Below are positions 1 through 9,394 of a stretch of DNA of 52,150 nt, in pieces; position 1 is the first letter of the stretch; every line of letters begins with the position of its first letter. Under the pieces are notes generated by a model. It had not been told where the DNA came from and searched no databases. It worked only from the letters and a program-made list of their open reading frames with translations. This DNA is from Treponema sp. (GTDB taxonomy: Bacteria; Spirochaetota; Spirochaetia; Treponematales; Breznakiellaceae). Position numbers and translations under genes: made by a program. Location: assembly GCA_031254315.1 (NCBI GenBank), contig JAIRUQ010000098.1, positions 1 to 52,150 on the forward strand, given 5' to 3'.

Positions 1-2211
1 ATTTCATATACCCGAAAAGCAGTAGACGAATTAAAGGAACGTATAAACGATGGGCTTCATATTTCTGCAAAGATATGCACTTTTCATGCATTCGCTTATG
101 AAATTGTCCGTAGATTTAGTGACACGCCGCCGGAAGTAAATTATTCCGCTTACAATATTATTTTTGAGATGTTGGAGAAAGAAATCTTTCACGACAAAAA
201 ATTGTTGCGGAAGGTTTTGTTGTTTCTTGGCTACTATTTTGACTTGCCTGATGATGTAATGAATTATGATGATCTTAATCAATTTCATTTGGCAAAGGCA
301 GCGCAAGACTATGAAACATTAAAAAGCGGAGCAGGTGATTATATAAATAAAGTTGCTACACAACGTGGACGAACTATGCGGACATTAACAGGTGAATATC
401 TTCGATCGGTACAGGAAACACAAATAGCTAATTTTTTGTATCTTAACGGTTTGGATTATGAATATGAACCTGTTTATCCTTATGCTATCCCTGGCGCGAA
501 GAAAAAATATACACCGGATTTCATCATTCGACAGGGAGAACATACCGCGTATTTAGAACATTATGCCATCAGCGAGAGTAATTACAGTTTTATTCTCACG
601 CCTAAGGAACTCGCAAAATATTCAGCCGCCATAAAGGATAAAATAAAACTTCATCGCCAGATGGGAACAACTCTGCTGGAAACATGGGCATGGTATAAGG
701 ATAAACGTCTACTTTCCGAACATCTGAAAGAAATACTTTTGAAAGAAAAATTTAAGCTCAAAGAAAGAGATTTTACAGAAGTATATAAAAAAATCGTTGA
801 GACTAGTAAAGATAAATATATTTTCAAGATGGTACAGTTTTTAATTACATTTATTGGTCAATTCAAAACATGCGGTTATGATGAGGGTGGTTTCAAGGTA
901 TTAAAGGGAAAAACGGATAATCTGCGTACGCTTCTGTTTTTAGAAATCGCAGAATCAGTTTATAAATATTATCAAAATAAACTCAAAGCTCAAAACCGTA
1001 TTGATTTTGAAGATATGATTAATGACGCACATTTTTATCTTGCAGAAATTGAAAGACAGCAACTAGAATTGCCTTATAAATATATCATTATTGATGAATT
1101 TCAGGATATTGCCCGTCAACGCTTTAATCTGACAAAGAGATTAAGTGAAATAACGAAGGCAAAAGTTGTTGCTGTAGGTGATGACTGGCAATCTATTTTT
1201 GCGTTTGCAGGCTCTGAAATCGGTTTATTTACCCGTTTTCTAGAACTTATGGGAAGCGGTATTGAAATGAAAATCACACATACCTATAGGAATTCTCAGG
1301 AATTGATAGATATTGCAGGCGGTTTTGTGCAAAAAAACGTATCGCAGATTCAAAAAAAATTAATATCGCCAAAACATCTTGCCGATCCGGTTATTCTTAC
1401 AGAATTTGATGATACATTTAAACCTGATTATGCCATGGCAGAAGCGGCTGAAAAAACAATTGGACGTATTATCGACGAATATGGTAAAAGTACTTCTATC
1501 CTGCTTATTGGGCGTTATAACTACGATAGTTATAAAATATGCAGAACAAGTAAGTTCTCTGATTTACCCGGAAATAAAATCAAATGTCTAAAATTTCCTG
1601 ATGTAAATCTTACCTTTATGACCGCCCATAGCGCAAAAGGGCTTGGTTTCGATAATGTTATTTTGTTGAATATGTTTGAAGGAAAATTCGGTTTTCCATG
1701 TCAGTTGGAAGATGACCCGATTATGAAGTTGGTACGTTTCGAAGATACATCCATGCCTTTTGCAGAGGAACGGAGGCTTTTTTATGTTGCTCTTACACGA
1801 ACAAAAAACCGGGTTTACATTCTTACGCCACAGAAAAGACCATCACGTTTTCTGATTGAATTAATTAATGACTATAAAATTTCTCATACCGAGAAAGTAA
1901 ATATGGAAACAGTGGATTTATTCAGGTTACGCTGTCCGATGTGTAAATATCCGCTCAAATATGAATTTAATAAAAATTATGGCTTAAATCTTTACCTTTG
2001 TACTAACGAACCGGAAGTATGTGATTTTATGACAAACAGCAAATCGTATCTGCATGACATTTATAAATGTGACAAATGCAATGACGGTTATATGATTGTG
2101 AGGACTAAAGATGATGAAGCATTTTACGGTTGTACAGGATATGATAATTACGAAAAAACAGGATGTCGAAACACCAAGCAAATTTCTACAAGCAGGCGCA
2201 ATTATAGTTGA
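1..2211 (+). CDS. UvrD/HelD-family superfamily 1 DNA helicase, 5' partial
   Basis: The frame is open from base 1, so the gene is cut by the window edge; 736 residues remain and Walker A lies outside. Visible SF1 motifs in order (numbering from base 1) are a motif Ia-like SYTRKAVDELKERI, CTFHAFA near residue 27, IIDEFQD near 364, VGDDWQSIFAFAG near 393, TYRNS, MTAHSAKGLGFDNV near 540 and FYVALTRTKN near 594. Between about residues 140 and 200 an insert with YEYEPVYPY, YTPDF and YLEHYAI looks like the nuclease-like insert of helicase-IV relatives; whether it is active is unknown. The C-terminal 95 residues carry several CxxC pairs (CPMC, CDKC), like topoisomerase-type zinc ribbons. It should unwind DNA during repair or act in defence. 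No partner gene is visible. Confidence 0.9.
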   Translation: MSYTRKAVDELKERINDGLHISAKICTFHAFAYEIVRRFSDTPPEVNYSAYNIIFEMLEKEIFHDKKLLRKVLLFLGYYFDLPDDVMNYDDLNQFHLAKAAQDYETLKSGAGDYINKVATQRGRTMRTLTGEYLRSVQETQIANFLYLNGLDYEYEPVYPYAIPGAKKKYTPDFIIRQGEHTAYLEHYAISESNYSFILTPKELAKYSAAIKDKIKLHRQMGTTLLETWAWYKDKRLLSEHLKEILLKEKFKLKERDFTEVYKKIVETSKDKYIFKMVQFLITFIGQFKTCGYDEGGFKVLKGKTDNLRTLLFLEIAESVYKYYQNKLKAQNRIDFEDMINDAHFYLAEIERQQLELPYKYIIIDEFQDIARQRFNLTKRLSEITKAKVVAVGDDWQSIFAFAGSEIGLFTRFLELMGSGIEMKITHTYRNSQELIDIAGGFVQKNVSQIQKKLISPKHLADPVILTEFDDTFKPDYAMAEAAEKTIGRIIDEYGKSTSILLIGRYNYDSYKICRTSKFSDLPGNKIKCLKFPDVNLTFMTAHSAKGLGFDNVILLNMFEGKFGFPCQLEDDPIMKLVRFEDTSMPFAEERRLFYVALTRTKNRVYILTPQKRPSRFLIELINDYKISHTEKVNMETVDLFRLRCPMCKYPLKYEFNKNYGLNLYLCTNEPEVCDFMTNSKSYLHDIYKCDKCNDGYMIVRTKDDEAFYGCTGYDNYEKTGCRNTKQISTSRRNYS

Positions 2212-2392
2212 TACACAAATTGCATGGCATTCCGTAACATTTAAATATTTACAAAATATTTTTCCCAATTATCTCGCGCAGAGATGTAGAGAAGAAAACA
2301 TGAAGAGATAAAACCACGGAGAACACGGAGGAAAGAGTAGAGAGCAGGGAGAAAAGATCAACGAATTACGCGAATAAAACTAAAGATATGTG

Positions 2393-2421
2393 TTGACAAT
2401 ATTAAAATAATAATTTAATAT
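2393..2421 (+). promoter_or_regulatory. sigma70-type promoter for the lipoprotein gene at 2427
   Basis: TTGACA (2393-2398), a 17 bp spacer and TAATAT (2416-2421) give a near-consensus promoter. The GTG start lies only five bases after the -10 box, so the transcript would have almost no leader. Confidence 0.7.
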
Positions 2422-2426
2422 AAGGC

Positions 2427-3422
2427 GTGAAAAAAGTTATATTTATAATAATATTAATATCCCAATTATTTTTTGGTTGTAAACGCAATCAAAATACAAT
2501 TATAAATACTTATCAAGAATCAGATAATAGTACAAATATAGATGAACAATATTTATATTCTGAATCTATTGAAGGTATAATTGTACAAGATAATATTAAT
2601 TCTGACAGACCAATTATTATAGGGGATGTTATACAGTTTTCAGATTCATATTCAGTAGATATTTGGAATGAACATTGTTATTATAAAATTGATAATATAA
2701 ATATTTATGAAACATATAATAAAGAATCGAATTTTCAAAAAATTACTGATAGTAATATTAAACTATTTAAATTACCTTATACTGAAGATTGGCTTTATTG
2801 TTATGTTACAAATGATGTACGTGGGTATATATATATCTATGATATTTCAAAAGAATCATTTTATGGCGACTTTGAAGAGAATAGAAAGAGTTTTAATTTC
2901 TATAGAATGTTATTAATAAGAGAATATGAGATAATAACAAAATATTCAAATTTTAGAAGATACGGTCCTTTATTGGAAATTAATTATAATAATACTGTTA
3001 TAAGGTTTTGGGATTCATTTACAGGAGAGATGGCGCAGAGATATCAATTGCTTGATTATTATGAAGGAACTAATGAAATATTTATTAGAGAACAATATTA
3101 TGAAGGTTCATCAAATCATATATATAATTTACGACTTAACAATTATGTTTGTACTCATATTGGAAACCTGCCTATATTTAACGAAAGAAGAAGTTTTGTT
3201 TTTTCCACATATGTTTTTTATGCTGACCCTATGAAATTGAAAATATTTTCAATCGCAAATGGGATTTATGAAAATATCTTAGATGTAAAAATATTTGAGG
3301 ACGAATACATTAATATAATAAATCAATATTGGATAAATAATAATGAATTTATAATAGAAACAGAAGAAAATGGTAATCTACTTGTAAAAATAAATAGAAA
3401 TATTGAGTTAATTTATGAATAA
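2427..3422 (+). CDS. AT-rich hypothetical lipoprotein
   Basis: 331 residues from a GTG start that sits directly behind a strong promoter. The N-terminus is a lipoprotein signal peptide: MKK, a run of Ile/Leu/Phe, then the lipobox LFFGC with Cys18. The mature part is rich in Asn, Ile and Tyr and I recognise no domain. It should be a membrane-anchored, periplasm- or surface-facing protein. Base composition is far more AT-rich than the kinase/transport operon downstream, as in the other orphan lipoprotein genes of this window. The start is supported by the signal peptide; no Shine-Dalgarno is present. Function unknown. Confidence 0.75.
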   Translation: MKKVIFIIILISQLFFGCKRNQNTIINTYQESDNSTNIDEQYLYSESIEGIIVQDNINSDRPIIIGDVIQFSDSYSVDIWNEHCYYKIDNINIYETYNKESNFQKITDSNIKLFKLPYTEDWLYCYVTNDVRGYIYIYDISKESFYGDFEENRKSFNFYRMLLIREYEIITKYSNFRRYGPLLEINYNNTVIRFWDSFTGEMAQRYQLLDYYEGTNEIFIREQYYEGSSNHIYNLRLNNYVCTHIGNLPIFNERRSFVFSTYVFYADPMKLKIFSIANGIYENILDVKIFEDEYINIINQYWINNNEFIIETEENGNLLVKINRNIELIYE

Positions 3423-3519
3423 AAATGCTGATTTTCCTTTAAATCTAAGGTTGTTTTTTTAAAAACTGAAGTTTTGAAAAAGATTTATCTGTACAAGACA
3501 TAGTTTACTGTCTTAGCGA

Positions 3520-3525
3520 TATAAT
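3520..3525 (+). promoter_or_regulatory. candidate -10 box for the FGGY kinase/transporter operon
   Basis: A perfect TATAAT lies 23 bases before the ATG at 3549, in the 126 bp gap after the lipoprotein gene. No convincing -35 box is seen at 16-18 bp, so this is only a candidate. Confidence 0.35.
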
Positions 3526-3548
3526 ATAAAATAAAACAGGATATTTTC

Positions 3549-4964
3549 ATGCTACTTACGATAGACATTGGCACTTCAACTTTTAAGTCCGCGCTTTGGG
3601 ACATTGACGGGAATCGTCTGTCCTTTGCCGCTGTCCCTCTCTCTTTTGATTTTGACGGCGTTAAACATGAAACCTCTCCGTCCCGGTGGCTGGGCGCGTT
3701 TGAAGATTGTTGCAAAAAACTGCTGGCGGATAAAAAGATTGAAAATCTTGCCGCTGTGCAGGTGCTGATAATAAGCGGGAACGGTCCCAGTCTTGTTCCC
3801 GTATTGGGAGAGCCGATTGTTGGAAAGCAGGGACTTTCGCTTGGTGCGGAAAACTCGAGGCTCTGGTTGGATCGCCGTTCTGTAGAACATCTTGCAGAAG
3901 TAATGAAAGTTACAAACTGCAATGACGCGAGATTTTTTGTCCCAAAAATTTATTCAATAAAAAAAGATGAATTGGAATTGTATAAAAAGACAAAATATTT
4001 TTTGGGATGCCCTGAGTATCTTGCCTGCGCTCTTACAGGACAGGCGCGAACTGTATTTCCCTGCGATGGATTTGATCGCTGGTTTTGGGATTCCGGCGCA
4101 CTTAAAAAACTTGATCTTGACGCGCAAAAGTTTCCTACTTTTATCCGTCCCGGCGATCAGTTTGGCTCTCTTCTTGCGCAGGTCAGCGAGTATTTTGGCT
4201 TCGCTAAAAATGTCCCTGTAATTTCAGGCGGACCTGATTTCTTTTCCGCGATTATAGGAAGCGGAGTGACAGAGACGGGACAGGCGTGCGATCGCACAGG
4301 CACTTCAGACGGAATAAATTTCTGTACTCAAAATCGTATTGATGATAATCGCCTTATGTCCTACGGTCATCCTATAAAACCGTATTGGAACTCATCGGGG
4401 GTTATAAGTACCACAGGTAAGGCAGTAGACTGGGCACGCGCTCTTTTGGGATTTGAGGACATAGAAGATTTTCTGTCTTTAGCGCGAGAAAGTAAGAGCG
4501 GAAGTGGCGGACTTGTTTTTCGCCCCTTTCTAGCGGGAGAACATTCGCCTGATTTTACTCCCCCTGATCGCGCTCACTTGTTCGGGATGAGCCTTTCTAC
4601 GGGAAGGAGTGAGTTTGCCAATTCCGTACTTGAGGGCATTGGCTTTGCGATAAGAGATATTATTGATATAATGGAAAGCTCAGGTGAAAAAATAAAAGAC
4701 TTGCGTGTAACAGGAGGGCTTGCAGGGTGCAGTTTACTCAATCAGATAAAAGCCGATATTACAGGGAAGGAAGTGTTGGAAGGGGTTCATAAAGAAGCGG
4801 AACTGCTTGGAGCGTTTATAATCGGCGCGTGTTTTTTAGGCAAATTCGGCTCTTACGCCGAAGGCTCTTCTGCTATGTGCCGTGTTGAAAAACATTACGA
4901 GCCAAACATGGGAAATGCCGCCCTTTACAATAATCTTTTTAACGTATATAAACATAAGGAGTAA
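3549..4964 (+). CDS. FGGY-family carbohydrate kinase
   Basis: 471 residues, a normal length for a xylulokinase/gluconokinase-like enzyme. The N-terminal ATPase-fold motif is LTIDIGTSTFKSALWD. WLDRR lies near residue 105, and SGGPDFFSAIIGSG near 225 should carry the catalytic Asp of the C-terminal FGGY domain. GTSDG and VTGGLAGCSLLNQIKADI are the later nucleotide-binding segments. It should phosphorylate a sugar or polyol with ATP in the cytoplasm; the substrate cannot be read from the sequence. It ends four bases before the binding-protein gene of a nucleoside-type ABC importer. This suggests that it acts on the imported compound or on its sugar moiety (inference). Confidence 0.88.
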   Translation: MLLTIDIGTSTFKSALWDIDGNRLSFAAVPLSFDFDGVKHETSPSRWLGAFEDCCKKLLADKKIENLAAVQVLIISGNGPSLVPVLGEPIVGKQGLSLGAENSRLWLDRRSVEHLAEVMKVTNCNDARFFVPKIYSIKKDELELYKKTKYFLGCPEYLACALTGQARTVFPCDGFDRWFWDSGALKKLDLDAQKFPTFIRPGDQFGSLLAQVSEYFGFAKNVPVISGGPDFFSAIIGSGVTETGQACDRTGTSDGINFCTQNRIDDNRLMSYGHPIKPYWNSSGVISTTGKAVDWARALLGFEDIEDFLSLARESKSGSGGLVFRPFLAGEHSPDFTPPDRAHLFGMSLSTGRSEFANSVLEGIGFAIRDIIDIMESSGEKIKDLRVTGGLAGCSLLNQIKADITGKEVLEGVHKEAELLGAFIIGACFLGKFGSYAEGSSAMCRVEKHYEPNMGNAALYNNLFNVYKHKE

Positions 4965-4967
4965 TTT

Positions 4968-5960
4968 ATGAAAAAAGTATTAGTTATTTTATTGTTAACA
5001 TTAGTACTTTTTACACTAAGTTGTGTTAAGAAAAATACGGCGCAGGACAGTATTTCTGTTCTTGTTTTTGTTACAGGATTTATCGCGGGAAGCCCTCCTT
5101 ATGAAATGATGACGGAAGGCGCTTTGGAATTTGCGCAAGAACACCCAAATGTAAAGGTTAAAGTATATGAAGCCGGAATAAATCAGGCTGAATGGGAAGC
5201 TCAGTTAGGTGAAATGGTAGCAAGCGGAGAATATGATGTCGTAATTGGCTCTAACCCCTCCCTGCCTGAAATTTGCGTCAATATTTTAGCTCTGTTTCCG
5301 AACCAGAAGTTTATTATACTGGACGCGTACTATGAAGGAAATCCGCAAATTAGAACATATAATTATAATCAGTATGAACAGTCAAAAGTACTCGGTTTTC
5401 TCGCGGGACTTATAACAACAAGTGATATGCGTTATTCAAATAGCCAAAAGAGAGTCGGCTTTATCGCCGCGCAGGAATATCCGCTGTTAACAAGGGAAAT
5501 GATTCCCGGCTTTTTAGAAGGCGCGAGACTTGCCGATTCGCAGATTGCACTTGATGTGCGCATAATCGGCTCATGGGCGGACGCGAGCAAAGCCGCTGAA
5601 CTTGCCTCCGCGATGATGGCGGGCGGCGTTGACGTGTTTACAGCGATTGCGGGTAGCGCGGCTCAGGGGTTGATCAGGGTCGCAAGTGAGAGGGGAGCGT
5701 ACATTGTCTGGTATAACACAAACGCGTATAACTTAGCTCCCGGCGTTATTGTCGGGTGCGGAATAATGGAACAAAAAAAACTTGTAATGGAAATACTTGG
5801 TGATCTTATTGAAGGTAAGATAGAATATGGTACCGCTCAGACAATCGGTATAAAAGAAGGCTATCTTGGCTTTGCCTTTGACGCTCCCGGCTATTTGGAA
5901 AGCCTTCCCCCTGATATACGCGAAAGATTTGAAACGTATTATAATGGTTTATTACCGTGA
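4968..5960 (+). CDS. BMP/PnrA-family substrate-binding lipoprotein of an ABC importer
   Basis: 330 residues with a lipoprotein signal (lipobox TLSC, Cys19). The body follows the BMP family: a start of the form SVLVFVTGFIAGSPPYEMMTEGA, DVVIGSNPSLPE, FIILDAYYEG, then EQSKVLGFLAGLI and VGFIAAQEYPLL. Treponemal TmpC/PnrA of this family binds purine nucleosides (family knowledge), so that is the best guess for the ligand. AAGGAG precedes the ATG. The stop overlaps the GTG start of the ATPase gene by four bases, so binding protein, ATPase and permeases form one operon. Confidence 0.88.
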   Translation: MKKVLVILLLTLVLFTLSCVKKNTAQDSISVLVFVTGFIAGSPPYEMMTEGALEFAQEHPNVKVKVYEAGINQAEWEAQLGEMVASGEYDVVIGSNPSLPEICVNILALFPNQKFIILDAYYEGNPQIRTYNYNQYEQSKVLGFLAGLITTSDMRYSNSQKRVGFIAAQEYPLLTREMIPGFLEGARLADSQIALDVRIIGSWADASKAAELASAMMAGGVDVFTAIAGSAAQGLIRVASERGAYIVWYNTNAYNLAPGVIVGCGIMEQKKLVMEILGDLIEGKIEYGTAQTIGIKEGYLGFAFDAPGYLESLPPDIRERFETYYNGLLP

Positions 5961-7450
5961 TAGAACTGAGAAATATTAGTAAAACTTACCCCGGCGGCAG
6001 AAAAAAAGCGAATAACAACATCACACTTGATTTACGCGACGGGGAAATTCTCTGCATCGCCGGTGAAAACGGAGCAGGGAAGACTACTTTGATGAAAATC
6101 CTCTGCGGTCTTGAAAAACCTGACACAGGCGAAATACTTATTGACGGTAAGAAACCACAAAATAATTCCCAAATAGGCATGGTTCATCAACATTTTATGC
6201 TTTTTCCCGATTATACCGTATCTGAAAATATTGTTATGGGAAATGAGCCGCGAAAATACGGAATATTTTTTGACACACAAAAAGCAAAAAAAGTTTCAGA
6301 AGAAATTATAAATGATAACAATTTTTCTATTAAAAGCGAAAAAAAAGTTAATGAGCTGACGCTTGGAGAAATGCAACAAGTTGAAATCTGCCGTATTCTC
6401 TACCAAAACGCCCAGACGATTATCCTTGACGAGCCGACCTCGATATTAACCGAAAATGAAACTCAATCGTTATTTAAGACATTAAAAACACTTGTTAAAA
6501 ACGGAAAATCAATCGTTCTTATAACGCATAAATTGCGTGAGATAAAACAAATCGCTGACAGAGTCGCTATTCTCCGCCGTGGAGAAGTGATGGGAGTCCG
6601 TAATGTTGAGGATGCCGATCATTATGAAATTGCCCGTCTTATGACAGGTAGTAACGCTCCCCTTGAGTTAGTAAAAAAGAGCGAAGAAAAGTCTGCTGTT
6701 AGGCGGCAGAGCGTAATTGTTTTTGATAATGTTACAGTTCGCAGAAAGGGGCAACAGCGTCCGTTACTCGACAAGGTTTCATTTTCCGTAAGTTCAGGGG
6801 AAATACTTGGATTTGCCGGAGTAGGGGGGAACGGGCTTGGAGTAATAGAGGCTGTTTTAGGCGGCTTTCTTCACCCTGAGTCGGGGAGAATCCTTCACAG
6901 GGAAAAAGATATTTCCGCCTTAAATATAGAAGACCTTCGCGCTCAGGGGCTTGCCTTTGTTCCTGCCGACCGTGTTAATATAGGAAGCGCGAGGGAAGCG
7001 ACAATAGAAGAGAACATGATAATAAACCGCAGAAAAGAATTGGCAGGAACTTTTTTTCTCGCTGAAAGATTTACAAGTAATCTTGTTAATAATTTTAGTA
7101 TAGAAACGCATAACTTAAAAGAAAAAGTTTTAACCCTTTCAGGCGGCAATTTGCAAAAATTAATTTTAGCAAGAGAAATTGACTGGTTTAATGACTATAT
7201 TGTCTTTTCAGAGCCTACATGGGGCTTGGACATTGCCGCCAGCCGTTTTGTCATGGGCGAAATTGACGCTCTTCGTAACAGGGGAGCCGCCGTCATTTTA
7301 ATTTCTACAAACCTCGATGAAATATTCGCTCTTGCCGACCGTATAATCGTAATGTACAGGGGTATGATCGCAGGGACATTTACCAATTCAGGCTCTTCAA
7401 TTAAAACATCGGTAGAAAACTGTATGCAGGGGTTGGGAGCAGGAGAATGA
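5957..7450 (+). CDS. ABC importer ATPase with two nucleotide-binding domains (BMP/nucleoside type)
   Basis: 497 residues with two ABC domains, as in RbsA/YufO-type importers. Domain 1 has Walker A GENGAGKTT near residue 37, the Q-loop HQHFMLFPDYTV, a degenerate signature LTLGEMQQVEI and Walker B TIILDEPTS. Domain 2 has a degenerate P-loop GVGGNGLGV near 290, signature LSGGNLQKLILAREI and FSEPTWGLD. A strong first site with an altered second one is usual for this class. The GTG start overlaps the upstream stop as GTGA, and the stop overlaps the permease start as ATGA, so translation is coupled. Confidence 0.92.
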   Translation: MIELRNISKTYPGGRKKANNNITLDLRDGEILCIAGENGAGKTTLMKILCGLEKPDTGEILIDGKKPQNNSQIGMVHQHFMLFPDYTVSENIVMGNEPRKYGIFFDTQKAKKVSEEIINDNNFSIKSEKKVNELTLGEMQQVEICRILYQNAQTIILDEPTSILTENETQSLFKTLKTLVKNGKSIVLITHKLREIKQIADRVAILRRGEVMGVRNVEDADHYEIARLMTGSNAPLELVKKSEEKSAVRRQSVIVFDNVTVRRKGQQRPLLDKVSFSVSSGEILGFAGVGGNGLGVIEAVLGGFLHPESGRILHREKDISALNIEDLRAQGLAFVPADRVNIGSAREATIEENMIINRRKELAGTFFLAERFTSNLVNNFSIETHNLKEKVLTLSGGNLQKLILAREIDWFNDYIVFSEPTWGLDIAASRFVMGEIDALRNRGAAVILISTNLDEIFALADRIIVMYRGMIAGTFTNSGSSIKTSVENCMQGLGAGE

Positions 7451-8454
7451 AAAGACAGGTAATTTTTTTGTTTAGCGCGTCCCTTCTCGCCCTTGTATTG
7501 CTTGTCTTTTTACTCAGCGATATGCCTTTTAGAGCGCTTTATTTTTTCTTTCTAGGTCCGTTCAGGAATTTATTCAGTTTTGGCAATATGCTTAACGCCG
7601 CTGTTCCGCTTATTTTTGGAGCGTTAGGTGTAACAGTTGCGATGAAAGCAGGAAGTTTTAATCTTGGTGGAGAAGGGCAGGTATACCTTGGCGCTTTTAT
7701 AACAACCATTGTCGCGCTTGCTCTTTGGAAATTAGGCGTAATAGGGATGATTATCGCGGCTCTCTGTGGAGCTGTCGCCTCCGCTATTCTTTCAGCGTTC
7801 AGCGGCTTTTGTAAGGCAAAATGGAACACAAACGAGCTTGTTACGACATTTTTGCTTTCATGCGCTGTCATTCCTATTATTAATTATCTTGTTAGCGGTC
7901 ATTTCCTTGACCCTGAAACTTCGCTTATCTCAACAAAAAAAATAGCGGAAACTATGTGCCTTCCGTTGATCTTAAAACCTTCAAGTTTGAACACGGGATT
8001 TTTTCTTGTATTGATATTTGTTTTTATCGTTAACTATTTTTTAACAAGAACAAGAACAGGCTATGAAATAAGGATGACAGGTAACAATGAATTATTTGCC
8101 CGCTACGGAGGAATTAACACAAAATTTAATACAATTCTTTCTATGGCGATAAGCGGAGGTTTATACGGTCTTGCCGGAAGTATCGCCGTTTTGGGAACAT
8201 ATCATGCCGTAATTAAAGAATTTTCCGCCGGTCTTGGCTGGAGCGGACTTACAGTCGCGCTGATCGCGGGTTTCTCTCCTGTCGCTGTTATTCCCTGCGC
8301 TCTCTTTCTTGCGTGGATCAACGCGGGGGCGAGAATCGCTATGCAAAACACAGGGCTTACTTATGAGATCGCGTATATTGTACAAGCTGTGCTGTTCTTC
8401 CTTTCTACCAGTTTGGTAATTAAAAATATTTTTGAGCGCAGGAAAATGGGTTAA
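7447..8454 (+). CDS. ABC importer permease, first subunit (BPD_transp_2 family)
   Basis: 335 residues, very hydrophobic, about eight to ten membrane segments. The central segment MKAGSFNLGGEGQVYLGAF is the conserved N-L-G-x-E-G motif of BPD_transp_2 permeases that work with BMP or ribose-type binding proteins. It should pair with the next permease to form the channel for the nucleoside-like substrate. It begins inside the end of the ATPase gene (ATGA overlap). Confidence 0.9.
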   Translation: MKRQVIFLFSASLLALVLLVFLLSDMPFRALYFFFLGPFRNLFSFGNMLNAAVPLIFGALGVTVAMKAGSFNLGGEGQVYLGAFITTIVALALWKLGVIGMIIAALCGAVASAILSAFSGFCKAKWNTNELVTTFLLSCAVIPIINYLVSGHFLDPETSLISTKKIAETMCLPLILKPSSLNTGFFLVLIFVFIVNYFLTRTRTGYEIRMTGNNELFARYGGINTKFNTILSMAISGGLYGLAGSIAVLGTYHAVIKEFSAGLGWSGLTVALIAGFSPVAVIPCALFLAWINAGARIAMQNTGLTYEIAYIVQAVLFFLSTSLVIKNIFERRKMG

Positions 8455-8455
8455 A

Positions 8456-9286
8456 ATGGAAAACATTATTTTATTTTTTAAAAGTACGCTAACAATAATG
8501 ATTCCGGTCTTTTTTGCCGCTCTTGGAGGCTTGTTCCCCGCTCTTGCGGGAACCCTCAACATAGCTTTGGAAGGATTGCTTCTCGCTGGGGCTTTTTCAT
8601 CATTGGCAGTTTTTTATTTTTCAGGCTCTGTAGCGGCGGCGGTTACAAGCGCGATTATTTCAGCTATGATTTTGTCGACGTTACACGCATTCGCTATCTT
8701 CAAACTTCGCGCGAATTTGTTTATTTCCGGTCTTGCGATTAATTTGTTTTCCGCCGGTCTTTTCATAGTGCTTTCAGATAAATTATTCAACACAAAAGGA
8801 GTAGTTGCGTCTAACACAGGAGGGGGCTTCTTAAAATGGTATGTAATAATCGCTTTGCTTCTCCTGTTACTCGCTTGTCTTGTCATTTACAAAACGCCTT
8901 TTGGCTACAGGCTTCGCGCCTGCGAAAAAAGCTCCGCTTCTCTTGTCTCGCTGGGAATCGCTCCTCAATTTTATCAAACAGCCGCAATTTTGGTGTCGGG
9001 TTTTTTCTGCGGAATAGGCGGCTCTTTTCTCAGCTTGAACCTAGGCGCGTATGTACCCGGAATGTCAGCAGGCAAGGGCTGGATTGCCCTCGCCGTGATT
9101 TTCCTCGGCATGAAAAAACCGCTTGGAATTCTAGCGGCGGCTTTCATTTTTGCCCTTGCCGAAAGCTTCTCTAATTACGCGCAGGGTCTTTGGAGCCTGC
9201 CATCCGACTTCATTCTTGCTTTTCCGTATGTTTGTACGCTAATTGCGATAGTTGTTGTTTCGATTATTCCAAAAAAAACGACATAG
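8456..9286 (+). CDS. ABC importer permease, second subunit (BPD_transp_2 family)
   Basis: I chose the ATG at 8456 (276 residues, starting MENIILFF) rather than a TTG 24 bases upstream. AGGAAA lies at a good distance and the upstream gene stops at 8454. LAGTLNIALEGLLLAGAF matches the N-I-A-x-E-G permease motif and several hydrophobic helices follow. It is the partner of the preceding permease and the last gene of the operon. About 108 bp of AT-rich sequence follow before the next promoter and gene. Confidence 0.9.
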   Translation: MENIILFFKSTLTIMIPVFFAALGGLFPALAGTLNIALEGLLLAGAFSSLAVFYFSGSVAAAVTSAIISAMILSTLHAFAIFKLRANLFISGLAINLFSAGLFIVLSDKLFNTKGVVASNTGGGFLKWYVIIALLLLLLACLVIYKTPFGYRLRACEKSSASLVSLGIAPQFYQTAAILVSGFFCGIGGSFLSLNLGAYVPGMSAGKGWIALAVIFLGMKKPLGILAAAFIFALAESFSNYAQGLWSLPSDFILAFPYVCTLIAIVVVSIIPKKTT

Positions 9287-9348
9287 TTTCTAAATATTTG
9301 CAAAATACAAAAAATATTTTCTTAAATATATTGCAATAATATTTAATC

Positions 9349-9377
9349 TTGACATATTTAAGAATAAAATATATATT
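9349..9377 (+). promoter_or_regulatory. sigma70-type promoter for the lipoprotein gene at 9395
   Basis: TTGACA (9349-9354), 17 bp spacer, TATATT (9372-9377). It is followed by the ribosome-binding sequence AAAGAGGTG before the GTG start at 9395. Confidence 0.75.
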
Positions 9378-9394
9378 ATTTAAAGAGGTGACTA

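Noticed and set aside
9287-9348. Terminator after the nucleoside-type importer operon
   Set aside because: AAATATT-type short inverted repeats occur, but this is expected in such AT-rich DNA and no stable stem with a T run was found.
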